From Streptomyces sp. NBC_00258 (GTDB lineage Bacteria; Actinomycetota; Actinomycetes; Streptomycetales; Streptomycetaceae): a stretch of DNA of 64,000 nt. The DNA lies in the NCBI RefSeq assembly GCF_036182465.1, contig NZ_CP108081.1, forward strand, positions 1,178,001 through 1,242,000. Direction: 5' to 3'. Shown piece after piece: positions 16,941 to 25,583 of the stretch. A program made the position numbers and the translations under genes. Position 1 is the first letter of the stretch. Each line of letters starts with the position of its first letter. The notes under the pieces are model-generated. The model saw only the letters and a program-made list of their open reading frames with translations. It was not told where the DNA came from and made no database searches.

Positions 16941-17392
16941 TGAATCAAGACGGTGTCGACCTGGAGACCTCGCTGGGTTACCTGCTGAAAGAGGCGTCGA
17001 GTGTCCTCCGCGCAGCCATGGAGGAGGTGCTGCGGCCGCTCGGGATGAGCGTGACGCACTACTCCTGCCTCGAGTTGCTGGCTCAACGGCCGGGCCTGTC
17101 GAACTCCGAGCTCGCGCGAGGCGCGTTCGTGACACGGCAGTCGATGAACGTACTGCTCCAGGCCCTGGAACGAGACGGCTACGTGACCAGGCCCGCGGAG
17201 GCACCCGTCGGGAAGGCGCTTCCCACGCGGCTCACGCCTCGCGGCCGACGGAGCCTGGAGAAGGCGACCGTAGCGGTCCGATCCGTAGAGGTCAGAATGC
17301 TGGCCGGCATGACCGAGACCGAGCAGTCAGGCGCGTTCCGGATCCTGCAGAGCATGATCCATTCCCTGCGCGACAGCAACGACGGTGCATAG
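16940..17392 (+). CDS. MarR family transcriptional regulator
   Basis: A 150-residue winged-helix MarR protein. The DNA-recognition region is PGLSNSELARGAFVTRQSMNVLLQ (recognition helix in its second half) followed by the wing with PVGKALPTRLTPRG. ATG at 16940 is chosen because it gives the usual family length; it lies inside the second TGTCAG palindrome, so binding would block its own start region. Likely represses itself and the divergent VOC gene until an aromatic or oxidising ligand is sensed. A good hairpin follows the gene. Confidence 0.92.
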   Translation: MNQDGVDLETSLGYLLKEASSVLRAAMEEVLRPLGMSVTHYSCLELLAQRPGLSNSELARGAFVTRQSMNVLLQALERDGYVTRPAEAPVGKALPTRLTPRGRRSLEKATVAVRSVEVRMLAGMTETEQSGAFRILQSMIHSLRDSNDGA

Positions 17393-17425
17393 CTCGTTCC
17401 CCGGTCCACGTCTCGTCGCGCCAAG

Positions 17426-17458
17426 GGCGTGGCCCCAAGGGGGGAAGAAGGCCACGCC
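17426..17458 (+). terminator. Terminator after the MarR gene
   Basis: Perfect 9-bp arms GGCGTGGCC (17426-17434) and GGCCACGCC (17450-17458) with a purine-rich 15-nt loop, 34 bp past the MarR stop codon and between convergent genes. Confidence 0.6.
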
Positions 17459-17607
17459 ACCCCGAAGGCCGGACGCTCCATTGCTACCGAAACGGTCATG
17501 AGGTCAGCGGTGCCGTCCGTGGAGCCAGCGGAGTTGGAGCCGAGGACTGTGGGACTGGCGGTGGTGTGCGTGGTGAGGTTTTCGCCGTCCTGGGTCGCTT
17601 AGCGGGC

Positions 17608-18468
17608 TCACGCCGGGGCACGGAGCTGTTCAGCCAGCCGCTCGAGTTCGGCCGCCGTGGCAGGCGACAGGTCGCTGAGTCCGCTGTGCACGGCCGTCGG
17701 GCTCTTCAGGAAGCGCCGGAGCACGGCCACAAGGAGCCCATGCGGCAGAGCCCGCAACGCGGCGAACGCGCGAGGTACCGGCGGCGTCTCCATCGCGGCG
17801 AGGTTTTGTCGCATGAGGTGGAGCATGCCGCGCACCGCGTCCGGGGCGTCGGCCAGCACTACCGGGCCGCCCGCCGCGTATACCGCCTGACCGAGCGGGA
17901 CCTCGAACGCGGCGTGCGTCCTGAGCCAGGCATCCATCTGCGGCTCGGCCTTGGCGTTGATCCCGGCGGTACGCAACGCCTCCACGATCCGTACCAGTCG
18001 CGGTGTGGTACGGCCGTCGGGCTCGCCGATCGGCATCGCGACCCGTCGGGTGATGAAATTGGTCTTGCGGTAGCGGACCACGTCGCCGTCCATCGTGCCG
18101 CCAGTCGCGGGGAAGCCGAGCAGCACCCGCTCGTGACCGATCACCGCGCCCAGCGCCTTCGGGCCGGCTGCCCAGTTGAGCAGGAACAGCACGTCACCTT
18201 GGACACCAGCGAGTGATTCCAACACCGCATCCACCTGGTGGGTGCGGACGAAGACGGCGATCAGGTCGTACCCGCTGTCCAGGTGCTCTATCACCGGTAC
18301 CGGCACCCGCCTGACAGGGCCGTCCTCCTCGGCAAGCCGCACTCCCTGCCGGCGCAGGGCGGTCAGGCGTTCGCCCCGGGCGAGGAGCGAGACGTCGTGG
18401 CCGGCCTCGTCCATGCGGGCGGCGAACAGGCTGCCGCAAACCCCGGCGCCGTACACGAGCAGTTTCAT
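17608..18468 (-). CDS. Ketopantoate reductase-like (ApbA/PanE family) dehydrogenase
   Basis: A 286-residue NAD(P)H-dependent 2-ketoacid reductase-fold protein. The Rossmann motif GAGVCGS lies at residues 7-13, and the family's central FLLNWAAG segment and C-terminal helical domain are present. True PanE reduces ketopantoate in pantothenate synthesis, but many family members in regulatory islands act on other substrates, and here the gene is alone beside a TetR regulator, so a role in pantothenate synthesis is not assumed. Divergent from that TetR gene with an A/T-rich operator-like spacer. Confidence 0.85.
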   Translation of the reverse strand: MKLLVYGAGVCGSLFAARMDEAGHDVSLLARGERLTALRRQGVRLAEEDGPVRRVPVPVIEHLDSGYDLIAVFVRTHQVDAVLESLAGVQGDVLFLLNWAAGPKALGAVIGHERVLLGFPATGGTMDGDVVRYRKTNFITRRVAMPIGEPDGRTTPRLVRIVEALRTAGINAKAEPQMDAWLRTHAAFEVPLGQAVYAAGGPVVLADAPDAVRGMLHLMRQNLAAMETPPVPRAFAALRALPHGLLVAVLRRFLKSPTAVHSGLSDLSPATAAELERLAEQLRAPA

Positions 18469-18483
18469 GACAGTCCTCCCTTA

Positions 18484-18527
18484 TACATTCGTTTGATTCA
18501 TACGTTCGTTTCATTCAAACATATGTA
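18484..18527. promoter_or_regulatory. TetR-type operator between panE-like and tetR genes
   Basis: In the 70-bp divergent spacer, ATTCGTTTGATTCATA (18487-18502) and GTTCGTTTCATTCAAA (18504-18519) form a direct repeat with 17-bp period. The outer ends TACATTCGTTTGA and TCAAACATATGTA also pair as an imperfect palindrome. The stretch is far more A/T-rich than its surroundings. Confidence 0.7.
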
Positions 18528-18538
18528 GAGTCCCTCGT

Positions 18539-19168
18539 GTGGCGACCCCAGACACCCGCACTCAGATCCTCGACGCGGCCGAGCTCCTCTTCGCCGAGCA
18601 CGGATACCGCGGCACCTCGATCCGTGCGATCACCACACTCGCCGGAGCGAACCTGGCCGCCGTCGGCTACCACTTCGGCTCGAAGGCGGAGCTGATGGCG
18701 GCAGTCGTCCGCCGCGTCGTCGAGCCCATCACCGCTGCCCAGTGCGCGGGGCTCGACAAATTGCTCGCCCGGACCCCCGACCCACCGGTCAGCGAACTGG
18801 TGGAGGCATTCGCGGGGCCGCTGTTCGACGAGATGCCGGCCGGTGACGAGGGCGGCGCCCGGACGTCCCAGCTGATCGTGACGATCCTCAGCGACCCGGC
18901 CGAGGAGGCACGCAGTTGGACCGGCCCGGCCGAGGACTCGGTCCGTGAGCGCTACTTCGCAGCCTTCGCGCGCGTACTGCCAGGCCTTTCCCCGGAGGAG
19001 CTGTGGTTCCGGATGCGGGGGATCTTTGCCGTGACAGCCGTCGACCGCCTCCAGGTCCACCAGCAGCCCTCCCCTGGCTGCGCGTCCCCGGTAGCGGGCG
19101 AGGCGGCCCGGCGATGGGCGATCACGTTCCTGACGGCAGCGATGAGTGCGCCACCGATCCGGCCCTGA
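18539..19168 (+). CDS. TetR family transcriptional regulator
   Basis: A 209-residue TetR regulator with GTG start. N-terminal HTH at residues 8-50 (ILDAAELLFAEHGYRGTSI, then LAAVGYHFGSKAELM) followed by an all-helical ligand domain containing an LWFRMRGIF segment, typical of the CerR/YbiH-like C-terminal group. Presumed repressor of itself and of the divergent ketopantoate-reductase-like gene through the repeat at 18484-18527. The downstream DNA is an IS630 remnant starting 30 bp after the stop codon. Confidence 0.92.
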   Translation: MATPDTRTQILDAAELLFAEHGYRGTSIRAITTLAGANLAAVGYHFGSKAELMAAVVRRVVEPITAAQCAGLDKLLARTPDPPVSELVEAFAGPLFDEMPAGDEGGARTSQLIVTILSDPAEEARSWTGPAEDSVRERYFAAFARVLPGLSPEELWFRMRGIFAVTAVDRLQVHQQPSPGCASPVAGEAARRWAITFLTAAMSAPPIRP

Positions 19169-19197
19169 CGACCCAAGACAGACGCCGGCGGCGCGGG

Positions 19198-19885
19198 TCA
19201 GGCGGCGTTCGCCCTGCGGCCGAGGGCAGTGAGGCGCTTGTCGGCGGCGTTCTTGTTCCGCCAAATGATGTATCGGCGGAACATATTGTCCTCGTCCGCC
19301 TGGTGCAGCGAGCGCAGATAGCGGCAGGACTCCAGGAACTTGCTGCGGTTCTTGGTCTTCTTGATGTGGCCGTGGCGCTGGTCTTTGCCCAGGTCGTAGG
19401 CTGCGCAAAGGTGGGGCACGCCGTGCGGGCGGGTGTACGTGGCCCGGCGGCGCGGTCGAGGCTCGCGGCCGGGGTCCTTGCCCTTGCCGCCGCGTTCAGT
19501 CCGCTGGCGTCCGGGATGAGGCAGAAAGTTGAGTGGGCCGAACTCGTCCATGCAGAGACGGCAGGCTGTGCTCGGCGGGCTTGGACTTGGCGGTCTTCTT
19601 GACCTCCCGCCGCTCCAGGGGGAGGGACTTCGGGCGCCCGCCCCGGTACTTGGGGTAGAGCGCCTCGAAGCCGTCGACGTTGAAGTTGTGCATCACGTCC
19701 CGGACCCGGTCCGGGCTTGTGAACGTCACCGCTGCGATGTTGTCGACCAGCATGCCCTGCGCGGACAACAACACCATCTGGGCCCGCCGCCAGGGCGCCA
19801 CCGACCCCGTGCCCCGGCGCACAATCCGCAGCAGTCGTTGCCCGTCGTCGTCATCGATCTCTCGCACCCGCATACGCTCAGCCAC
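19198..19885 (-). mobile_element. IS630-type transposase with two internal deletions
   Basis: The minus strand carries the N-terminus of an IS630-family transposase (19885 down to about 19550: VREIDDDDGQRLLRIV, RRAQMVLLSAQGM, then FNVDGFEALYPKYRGGRP) joined after AKSKPAEHSLP, with a frame change, to the DDE part starting CMDEFGPLNFLPHPGRQ. That in turn runs through YGHIKKTKNR-like sequence to CRYLRSL and then jumps to the terminal RRYIIWRNKNAADKRL. Compared with the usual roughly 1.1-kb gene, two blocks are missing, one holding the middle and one the second catalytic Asp and the Glu region. It cannot encode an active enzyme. Terminal inverted repeats were not found by eye. Confidence 0.75.
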
Positions 19886-20038
19886 GAGGACAGCGTGACG
19901 GATGACCCTTGTCGGCCACGTCCTTCAAATGGCGCGGCGCTACGGGGCGAGCGTTGGTTGACCAGCAGGTACAGGCAAGGAGAGAGAAGAGCGTTGCCGG
20001 GAGCCGTCGCCCATCTCCACGACCGCGAACCGGGCGTT

Positions 20039-20665
20039 CTACGTGATGGGGAAATCGAAATAGGTGTCCGGATAGGGTTCGTTGTCGAGCGTGTAATGCC
20101 ACCACTCGCGCTCGTACGCGCTGAAACCGCAGGTTTCCATGATGGACCGCAGGAGCTGACGGTTCCGCGCGTCGGCGGGCGTGATCCCTTGTGCGCCGTG
20201 GTGCGAGATGGGATCCATCAGGTCATGGTCGCCGCCCATGGGGACGAGTTCACCCGTGGCAAGGTCATAGAGCGTGAGGTCGACGGTGCTGCCCCGGCTG
20301 TGGCCGGACCTGGCGGCCACATATCCCTTCTCGAACATCTCGGCCCGGCCGATATTGGGATAGTGTCGCGACTTCGTCCGGCCGTCCTCCGGCTGTTGCG
20401 ACCAGCGCAGAAAGCAGTCGACGGCGTGCTGCGGGCGATAGCCGTCCCAGAGCAGCAGGCCGAACCCCAGTGATGCGGCCTTCTCCTGGGCCCGCTCCAG
20501 GGCCGCGCAAAGATCCCTCGTACCGACGACTCGATTGGCCAGATATCCGTCCACCGGTTTGCCGGTGAAGTTGTCCCACGTGGCGTACTTGGCATCCCAA
20601 CGTATGCCGGATGCCAGGTCGTCCACAAAGACAAAGTTGTCCTTCATCGCCTCCATCTGCTTCAT
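20039..20665 (-). CDS. vanX: D-Ala-D-Ala dipeptidase VanX
   Basis: A 208-residue zinc dipeptidase that destroys D-Ala-D-Ala so that only D-Ala-D-Lac reaches the cell wall precursors, giving glycopeptide resistance. The zinc motif SGHSRGSTVD supplies His122 and Asp129, and EWWH supplies catalytic Glu187 and ligand His190; Arg77 in WDGYRP matches the transition-state arginine. Cytoplasmic. The ATG at 20665 is fixed by a 4-bp ATGA overlap with the vanA stop; the frame stays open far upstream inside vanA but that is a shadow. Last gene of vanHAX. Confidence 0.95.
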   Translation of the reverse strand: MKQMEAMKDNFVFVDDLASGIRWDAKYATWDNFTGKPVDGYLANRVVGTRDLCAALERAQEKAASLGFGLLLWDGYRPQHAVDCFLRWSQQPEDGRTKSRHYPNIGRAEMFEKGYVAARSGHSRGSTVDLTLYDLATGELVPMGGDHDLMDPISHHGAQGITPADARNRQLLRSIMETCGFSAYEREWWHYTLDNEPYPDTYFDFPIT

Positions 20666-21702
20666 CGAATCTTCCCTGTCAATGCGAGGGAGACCGTCCG
20701 GTCGATCACCTCGGAGAGCGTCAGACCCGCGGCCGCCATCATTCTCGGATAGCGGCTGTACGAGGTCATGCCGGGGAAGGTGTTGACCTCGTTGAGGACT
20801 ACTTCTCCGTCCTCCTTGAGGAACATGTCCACTCGCGAAAGACCGCTGCATCCCAAGGCGCGGTACACGGCCTTGGCCGTCTCCTGGACGAGCAGCCGTG
20901 AGTCTTCCGGGATGTCGGCGGGGACGATTGCTACGGAGTTCTGGGAACCGGTCTCGGGGGCGTCTTCCTGGTGGATCCTGAAGAATCCGTGCGAGAGCGC
21001 GATCCGGTCCACCTCGCCGGCGATGAGATCCGAATCGTTCCCGAGGATGGCGCAGCCGATCTCGCTGCCGACGACAGCCTCTTCGATCAGCACCTTCGAG
21101 TCGTACTGCCGTGCTGTTTCCACCGCACTCGGAAGTTCCTCTCCCCGCGACACCTTGGTGACGCCGAAGGAGGATCCGGATCGGGCCGGCTTCACGAAGA
21201 CCGGATAGGTGAACTGGGCGGGATCGCTGGTCTCGTCCGCCGTGACGGTCCAGAAATTCGGTGTGGTGATTCCCGCGCTTCTGGCGACGACATAGGCAAG
21301 GGATTTGTCCATGCACAGAGCGGAGCTCTGGACGTCGCAACCGATGTAGGGGATGCCGGAGAGTTCCAGCAGACCCTGCATCGCGCCACCCTCACCGAGT
21401 GTGCCGTGCAGCACGGGCAGCACGACGTCCAGACGGATCGTTCCGTAGCGCCCCTGCTCCAGAATGAGCAGTCCTTGCACGTCGCTGTCCGGCGACAGCA
21501 CGACGGAGCGCCAGTTGCCGTTCTCCCACTCCGCGTCGGGCCCGTCGCAGAGCTTCCAGGCACCGCTCCTTGTGATCCCGATGTAGAAGGGTTCGTACTT
21601 CTCGAGATCAAGGTTCCGGGCCACCTCGCGCGCGGACTTGACGGAGACGGGGTGCTCCTCGGAACGGCCTCCGAATATGATGCCGACCTTCGGCCTAGCC
21701 AT
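20662..21702 (-). CDS. vanA: D-alanine--D-lactate ligase VanA
   Basis: A 346-residue ATP-grasp ligase. The N-terminal EEHPVSVKSA, the ATP-grasp segment FVKPARSGSSFGV and the magnesium motif VLNEVNTFPG are typical of Ddl-like ligases. The omega-loop region reads FRIHQEDAPETGSQN, with a histidine at residue 244, the very position and context that give VanA-type enzymes their preference for D-lactate over D-alanine; Ddl enzymes have a tyrosine-lysine loop instead. It makes the D-Ala-D-Lac depsipeptide from D-Ala and the D-lactate supplied by VanH. Overlaps vanH by 8 bp and vanX by 4 bp, so the three are translated as one unit. Confidence 0.95.
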   Translation of the reverse strand: MARPKVGIIFGGRSEEHPVSVKSAREVARNLDLEKYEPFYIGITRSGAWKLCDGPDAEWENGNWRSVVLSPDSDVQGLLILEQGRYGTIRLDVVLPVLHGTLGEGGAMQGLLELSGIPYIGCDVQSSALCMDKSLAYVVARSAGITTPNFWTVTADETSDPAQFTYPVFVKPARSGSSFGVTKVSRGEELPSAVETARQYDSKVLIEEAVVGSEIGCAILGNDSDLIAGEVDRIALSHGFFRIHQEDAPETGSQNSVAIVPADIPEDSRLLVQETAKAVYRALGCSGLSRVDMFLKEDGEVVLNEVNTFPGMTSYSRYPRMMAAAGLTLSEVIDRTVSLALTGKIR

Positions 21703-22684
21703 GATGATTCCTGCTTTCGAATGTCAGGCAGTTGGTGAGAGAGTTCTCCACGGTGTCGCGCAGGGCGTGATCCGTGTAGTAGGCGGTGTGCGGACTGATG
21801 AGCGCATTCGGCAACTCCTGCAGCCGCAACAGCGCTTTGCCTTCTATGGGTTTGTCCCGGCAGTCGGCGTAGAAGATGCCTTCCTCGCCTTCGACGACGT
21901 CCAGCGCCACGCCGCCCAGCCTGCCGCTTTCCAATTCCTTCACCAGGGCCTCGGTGTCGATGAGCGCACCACGTCCGGTGTTGACGATCAGCGCGCCGTC
22001 TTTCATCTGCGCCAGGCGCTGCCGATTCAGCAGATGGTGCGTGGCCGCCGTGAGCGGTGCATGCAGCGTGACCAGGTCGCTCCCCCGCAGCAATTCATCG
22101 AGCGAAACGTGCTCGACAGCGGAACCGGGGCGGTGCACGGGACGATTGTCATGGGCCAGGATGCGGCAGCCGAAACCTCGCAGCCGGTCCATGACCGCCG
22201 CGCCGATACGGCCCGTCCCGATCACTCCGACGGCCAGATCGCGCAGTTCCTTCCCCCGTACATCACTCAGTCGGTAATCGTGCATGTCGGTGCGACGGAC
22301 GATAGATTTGGCATCCCTTACTGCCATCAGCATGAGCATCAGCGTGTAATCGGCCACGCTGTCCGGCGAGTAGGAGACGTTTTCGACAGAGATGCCGATG
22401 CTGTCCGCGTATTCCACGTCGATGTGGTTGTAGCCGATGCTCCGTGTGGATATATACGTCACGCCGGTTCGACCGAGCGCACGCAGCGTGGCATGGGTGA
22501 TGGGCGTCTTGTGGCCGACGCTGATGCACCGGCTACCGGAGGCCAGTTCAGTATTTGCTTCGCACACCGGTGCGTCGGTGATGGCCGGCTGCACACCGAA
22601 GCCGGGCGCCAGCTCGCGGAACAGAACGGCTTCGTCCGAGCCGCACCCGTACATGGTTATGCGGGTCGTTTCGCTGTGTGTCAT
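21695..22684 (-). CDS. vanH: D-lactate dehydrogenase VanH
   Basis: A 329-residue D-isomer-specific 2-hydroxyacid dehydrogenase reducing pyruvate to D-lactate for the VanA ligase. NAD-binding motif GVIGTGRIG (about residues 153-161), catalytic arginine in NTGRGALID and active-site His in ISPHTAYYTD are present; the N-terminal half carries the family's STRSIGYNHID segment. It is the first gene of vanHAX. Its upstream spacer (22685-22811), shared with the divergent murF, holds a putative VanR box. vanHAX codons are slightly less G/C-rich at third positions than murF or vanK next door. Confidence 0.95.
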   Translation of the reverse strand: MTHSETTRITMYGCGSDEAVLFRELAPGFGVQPAITDAPVCEANTELASGSRCISVGHKTPITHATLRALGRTGVTYISTRSIGYNHIDVEYADSIGISVENVSYSPDSVADYTLMLMLMAVRDAKSIVRRTDMHDYRLSDVRGKELRDLAVGVIGTGRIGAAVMDRLRGFGCRILAHDNRPVHRPGSAVEHVSLDELLRGSDLVTLHAPLTAATHHLLNRQRLAQMKDGALIVNTGRGALIDTEALVKELESGRLGGVALDVVEGEEGIFYADCRDKPIEGKALLRLQELPNALISPHTAYYTDHALRDTVENSLTNCLTFESRNHHG

Positions 22685-22710
22685 GCCTCAAGCCAAGGCG
22701 GCGTGCTGTT

Positions 22711-22750
22711 GCCGGAACGTATGTGCTTTTCGATATGCCCGCGATACGTC
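22711..22750. promoter_or_regulatory. Putative VanR box, vanH/murF spacer
   Basis: Three boxes CGTATG (22718), CGATATG (22731) and CGATACG (22742) with start-to-start spacing 13 and 11 bp. The same boxes at the same spacing recur upstream of vanK and vanR. On the strand of vanH the order reads CGTATCG-N4-CATATCG-N7-CATACG, then GGCAAC and a similar run to the start codon as at vanK. Confidence 0.72.
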
Positions 22751-22811
22751 CCATTTCCTTGACTGGAGGCATGACTTACAAAACAGCAGGGATGACGTCC
22801 AGGGAATCGGC

Positions 22812-24155
22812 GTGATCCCGCTCAGCCTCGGCGAGATCGCCGAAATCGTTGGCGGAAAGGCCGAGGGCGACAGCTCCGTGACCGTGACCGCGCCGGCCGT
22901 GCTCGACAGCCGACAGGCCGAGCCGGGCAGCCTCTTCGTCGCCTTCGCCGGCGAGCACGCCGACGGCCACAACTACGCGGAACGAGCCGGGCGGGCCGGT
23001 GCGGTGGCCGTGCTCGGCTCCCGGCCCACGCCGCTGCCCACCGTCGTCGTCGAGGACGTCCAGACCGCGCTGCAGATGCTCGCCGCCCATGTCGTGGCCC
23101 AGCTGCGCGACGGACTGACCGTCGTCGGAGTGACCGGCTCGCAGGGCAAGACCGGCACCAAGGACCTGCTGGCGGCCGTGCTTTCGGGGACCGGGCCGAC
23201 GGTCGCCACGGTCGGCTCGCTCAACAACGAGCTCGGTGTGCCGCTCACCATGCTGCGCGCCCAGGCGGCCACCCGGTTCCTCGTCCTGGAGATGGGAGCC
23301 CGCCATGTCGGCGACATCGCCGAGCTCACCGGCCTGGTCGCGCCCGACATCGCCATCGTCCTCAACGTCGGCCTGGCCCACCTCGGCGAGTTCGGGTCGC
23401 GCGCCGCCATCGCCAGGACCAAGGGCGAACTGGTGCAGGGGCTTGCACCCGGCGGCACCGCCGTCCTCAACGCCGACGATCCCGCGGTGGCCGCGATGCG
23501 CGCGCTCACCGACGGTCCGGTGTTGACCTTCGGCCGGGCGGCCCACGCCGACGTACGGGCACTCGACCTGGCCCTTGACCGGCTCGGCCGACCTTCCTGC
23601 ACGCTGCGGACCCTCGCCACCTCGGCCCACCTTGCGCTACCGCTCGTCGGCGCCCACCAGACGCTCAACGCTTCGGCCGCCGCGGCGGCAGCTCTTGCTG
23701 CCGGGGTTCCCCTCGACCTGGCCACGGCGGCGCTGACCACCGCCTCGCTGTCGCCGTGGCGGATGGAGCCGCGCGACCTCGCCTGCGGGGCGACACTGCT
23801 CAACGACTCCTACAACGCCAACCCCGACTCCACCCGCGCCGCCCTGGACGCGCTGGCGGCCATCCGGGGCAGGCGCCGCATCGCCGTACTCGGCGAAATG
23901 CTCGAACTCGGCGACGACAGCGAGGCCGAGCACCGCGCCGTCGGAGCGTACGCCGCCGCCCGGGCCGACGTGGTGGCCGCCGTCGGCGAGGCAGCCCGGC
24001 CGATCGCCGCCGGCGCGGGAGAGCGAGCGATGATCCTCCCCGACAACGACGCGGCCGTCGACTGGCTGCGCGACCACATCGCCGCCGGCGATGTGGTCCT
24101 GGTCAAGGCTTCCCGCGGGGCACACCTCGACGAAGTCGCCGCCGCGCTCGCGTAG
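22812..24155 (+). CDS. murF: UDP-MurNAc-tripeptide--D-Ala-D-X ligase (MurF paralogue)
   Basis: A 447-residue Mur ligase. The ATP-binding loop is TGSQGKTGTKD (about residues 108-118), followed by the family segments GSLNNELGVPLT, EMGARHVGDIA and NDSYNANPDS that distinguish MurF from MurC/D/E. MurF adds the terminal dipeptide to UDP-MurNAc-tripeptide. Its place head-to-head with vanHAX and tail-to-tail with vanK suggests a copy dedicated to resistance, presumably accepting D-Ala-D-Lac; glycopeptide-producer clusters can carry such an extra murF. GTG at 22812 is chosen because AGGGA lies at 22801 and the frame upstream belongs to the vanH antisense strand. Stop codons of murF and vanK are 13 bp apart. 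Confidence 0.9.
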   Translation: MIPLSLGEIAEIVGGKAEGDSSVTVTAPAVLDSRQAEPGSLFVAFAGEHADGHNYAERAGRAGAVAVLGSRPTPLPTVVVEDVQTALQMLAAHVVAQLRDGLTVVGVTGSQGKTGTKDLLAAVLSGTGPTVATVGSLNNELGVPLTMLRAQAATRFLVLEMGARHVGDIAELTGLVAPDIAIVLNVGLAHLGEFGSRAAIARTKGELVQGLAPGGTAVLNADDPAVAAMRALTDGPVLTFGRAAHADVRALDLALDRLGRPSCTLRTLATSAHLALPLVGAHQTLNASAAAAAALAAGVPLDLATAALTTASLSPWRMEPRDLACGATLLNDSYNANPDSTRAALDALAAIRGRRRIAVLGEMLELGDDSEAEHRAVGAYAAARADVVAAVGEAARPIAAGAGERAMILPDNDAAVDWLRDHIAAGDVVLVKASRGAHLDEVAAALA

Positions 24156-24168
24156 TTCGCTTTACGGT

Positions 24169-25326
24169 TCAGCGTCCGCGCCGCCTCATATAGAGGTCGA
24201 AGGCCCGGTAGACCATCGGCCGCAGCGGCAGGTCCCACTCACCGACGTACCGCACCGCCTGGCCGCCGGTGCCGACTTTGAACCGGACCAGACCGACGTG
24301 CGGGTCGTCGGCGTCGAGGGTGGGGGTGATGCCGCGCAGATCGTAGACGTCGCAGCCGACCGCGAGCGCGTCACGGATCATCGCCCACTGGCAGGCATTG
24401 GAGCCGCGCACCTCGCGCTTCTCCGTGGCGGAGGCACCATAGGCGTACACCGCGTGGGCTCCGACGCGGACCAGGACAGTGGCGGCGACCAAGTCGCCCT
24501 GGTGGTGGGCCAGGTAGAGCGTGATCCGCTCGGGGGCCTCGGCGCTCAGCTCCGCGAACATGGTCTCGAAGTAGCGCAGCGGCCGGGGTGTGAAGCGGTC
24601 GCGCTCGGCGGTGTGGACGTAGAGGTCGTGAAACGCCTTCAGGTCTTCCGGACCTCCATCGCCGACCGTGACCTGGACACCCTCCTTGGCCGCCTTCTTG
24701 ATGTTGCGGCGCCACTGCTGGTTCATGCCCCTGAGCAGCTCGTCCTCGGTCCTGCCTGCCAGCGGGACCTCGTACTTGAACTGCGGATGCCCGACCCCGA
24801 ACCCGTCCTGCGGGTTCTGCGGCAGCCAGCCCGCGTCCTTGAGCCTGCTGCCGACGCGGGCGCCGACCGGGTCGCCCCACTGTCGTGGCAGGTCGGTCAG
24901 TCGCCGGATGTCCGGGTCGGCGATGCCCTCCTTGACCTGGGCGGCGCTCCAGGTGTCCGTTGCCACCGGCGGGCCGAGCCGGATCGCGAACGCGCCGTGC
25001 TCCTTGAGATACGCCGCCAGTGGATCGAGCCAGGCACTGATCTCGCCGCTCCAGTCGATGACCGGGCCCTCGGGCAGATACGCCAGCGTGAAGCGGTCGA
25101 GCCGCGGCACCGGGCGGTGCAGGACGAGCCCGGCACCGACCATGCGCCGTTCGTCGAACCAGCCGAGGGACTCGCTGCGCCACTCGGTCTTGACGCGGCC
25201 CCACGCCGGGGTCTGCAGAAAGCTGACCGATCGCTGGACCCGCACGAACGCCAAATGCTCGGCGGCACTGATCGGCCTGACGACCGGATTCCCGGCTGCT
25301 GCTCGTACCGGTTCGCTGTAGGACAT
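24169..25326 (-). CDS. vanK: FemABX-family aminoacyltransferase VanK
   Basis: A 385-residue protein of the FemABX/MurM family (two GNAT-like subdomains; FLQTPAWGRVK near the start, RRNIKKAAKEGVQV in the coiled-coil insert region, YDLRGI near the end). FemX adds the first cross-bridge amino acid to the stem peptide. Streptomyces van clusters encode a dedicated copy, VanK, needed because the normal FemX does not accept precursors ending in D-Ala-D-Lac. The spacer before its start resembles that of vanH closely, including a putative VanR box and a GGCAACA-CCGCCTT run into the ATG, supporting coregulation. Confidence 0.92.
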   Translation of the reverse strand: MSYSEPVRAAAGNPVVRPISAAEHLAFVRVQRSVSFLQTPAWGRVKTEWRSESLGWFDERRMVGAGLVLHRPVPRLDRFTLAYLPEGPVIDWSGEISAWLDPLAAYLKEHGAFAIRLGPPVATDTWSAAQVKEGIADPDIRRLTDLPRQWGDPVGARVGSRLKDAGWLPQNPQDGFGVGHPQFKYEVPLAGRTEDELLRGMNQQWRRNIKKAAKEGVQVTVGDGGPEDLKAFHDLYVHTAERDRFTPRPLRYFETMFAELSAEAPERITLYLAHHQGDLVAATVLVRVGAHAVYAYGASATEKREVRGSNACQWAMIRDALAVGCDVYDLRGITPTLDADDPHVGLVRFKVGTGGQAVRYVGEWDLPLRPMVYRAFDLYMRRRGR

Positions 25327-25350
25327 GCCACCAGTGAAGGCGGCGGGGTG

Positions 25351-25392
25351 TTGCCCGGGCGTATGCAGTTCTCAATACGCCGACGATATGCC
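25351..25392. promoter_or_regulatory. Putative VanR box, vanK upstream
   Basis: Boxes CGTATG (25360), CAATACG (25373) and CGATATG (25384), spaced 13 and 11 bp, 34-64 bp upstream of the vanK start. Orientation relative to vanK equals that of the vanH box relative to vanH. Confidence 0.72.
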
Positions 25393-25583
25393 ACCACCCT
25401 GCGGCTCACGCGGCGTTCACCAGGTGATCCCTGCCGCCACCGGCCGACTGAAGCCGAGCGCCACCTCCGCCACGTCCTGTACCGAGCGCAGTTGCAATAG
25501 CGGCACCAGGTGATCAACGGCTGCCCGCGCGGAACCGGATTGGGCCTCGAGAATGAGCCACGTTCAACGCGTCGACTAGTCGA

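Noticed and set aside
20666..21340. N-terminal extension of vanX
   Set aside because: The frame stays open upstream but runs through vanA; the ATGA overlap and family length fix the start at 20665.
22437..22811. N-terminal extension of murF
   Set aside because: It is antisense to vanH and has no MurF similarity; GTG 22812 has a ribosome-binding site.
24091..25500. Plus-strand open frame opposite vanK
   Set aside because: Antisense of an intact FemX-type gene; no recognisable family.
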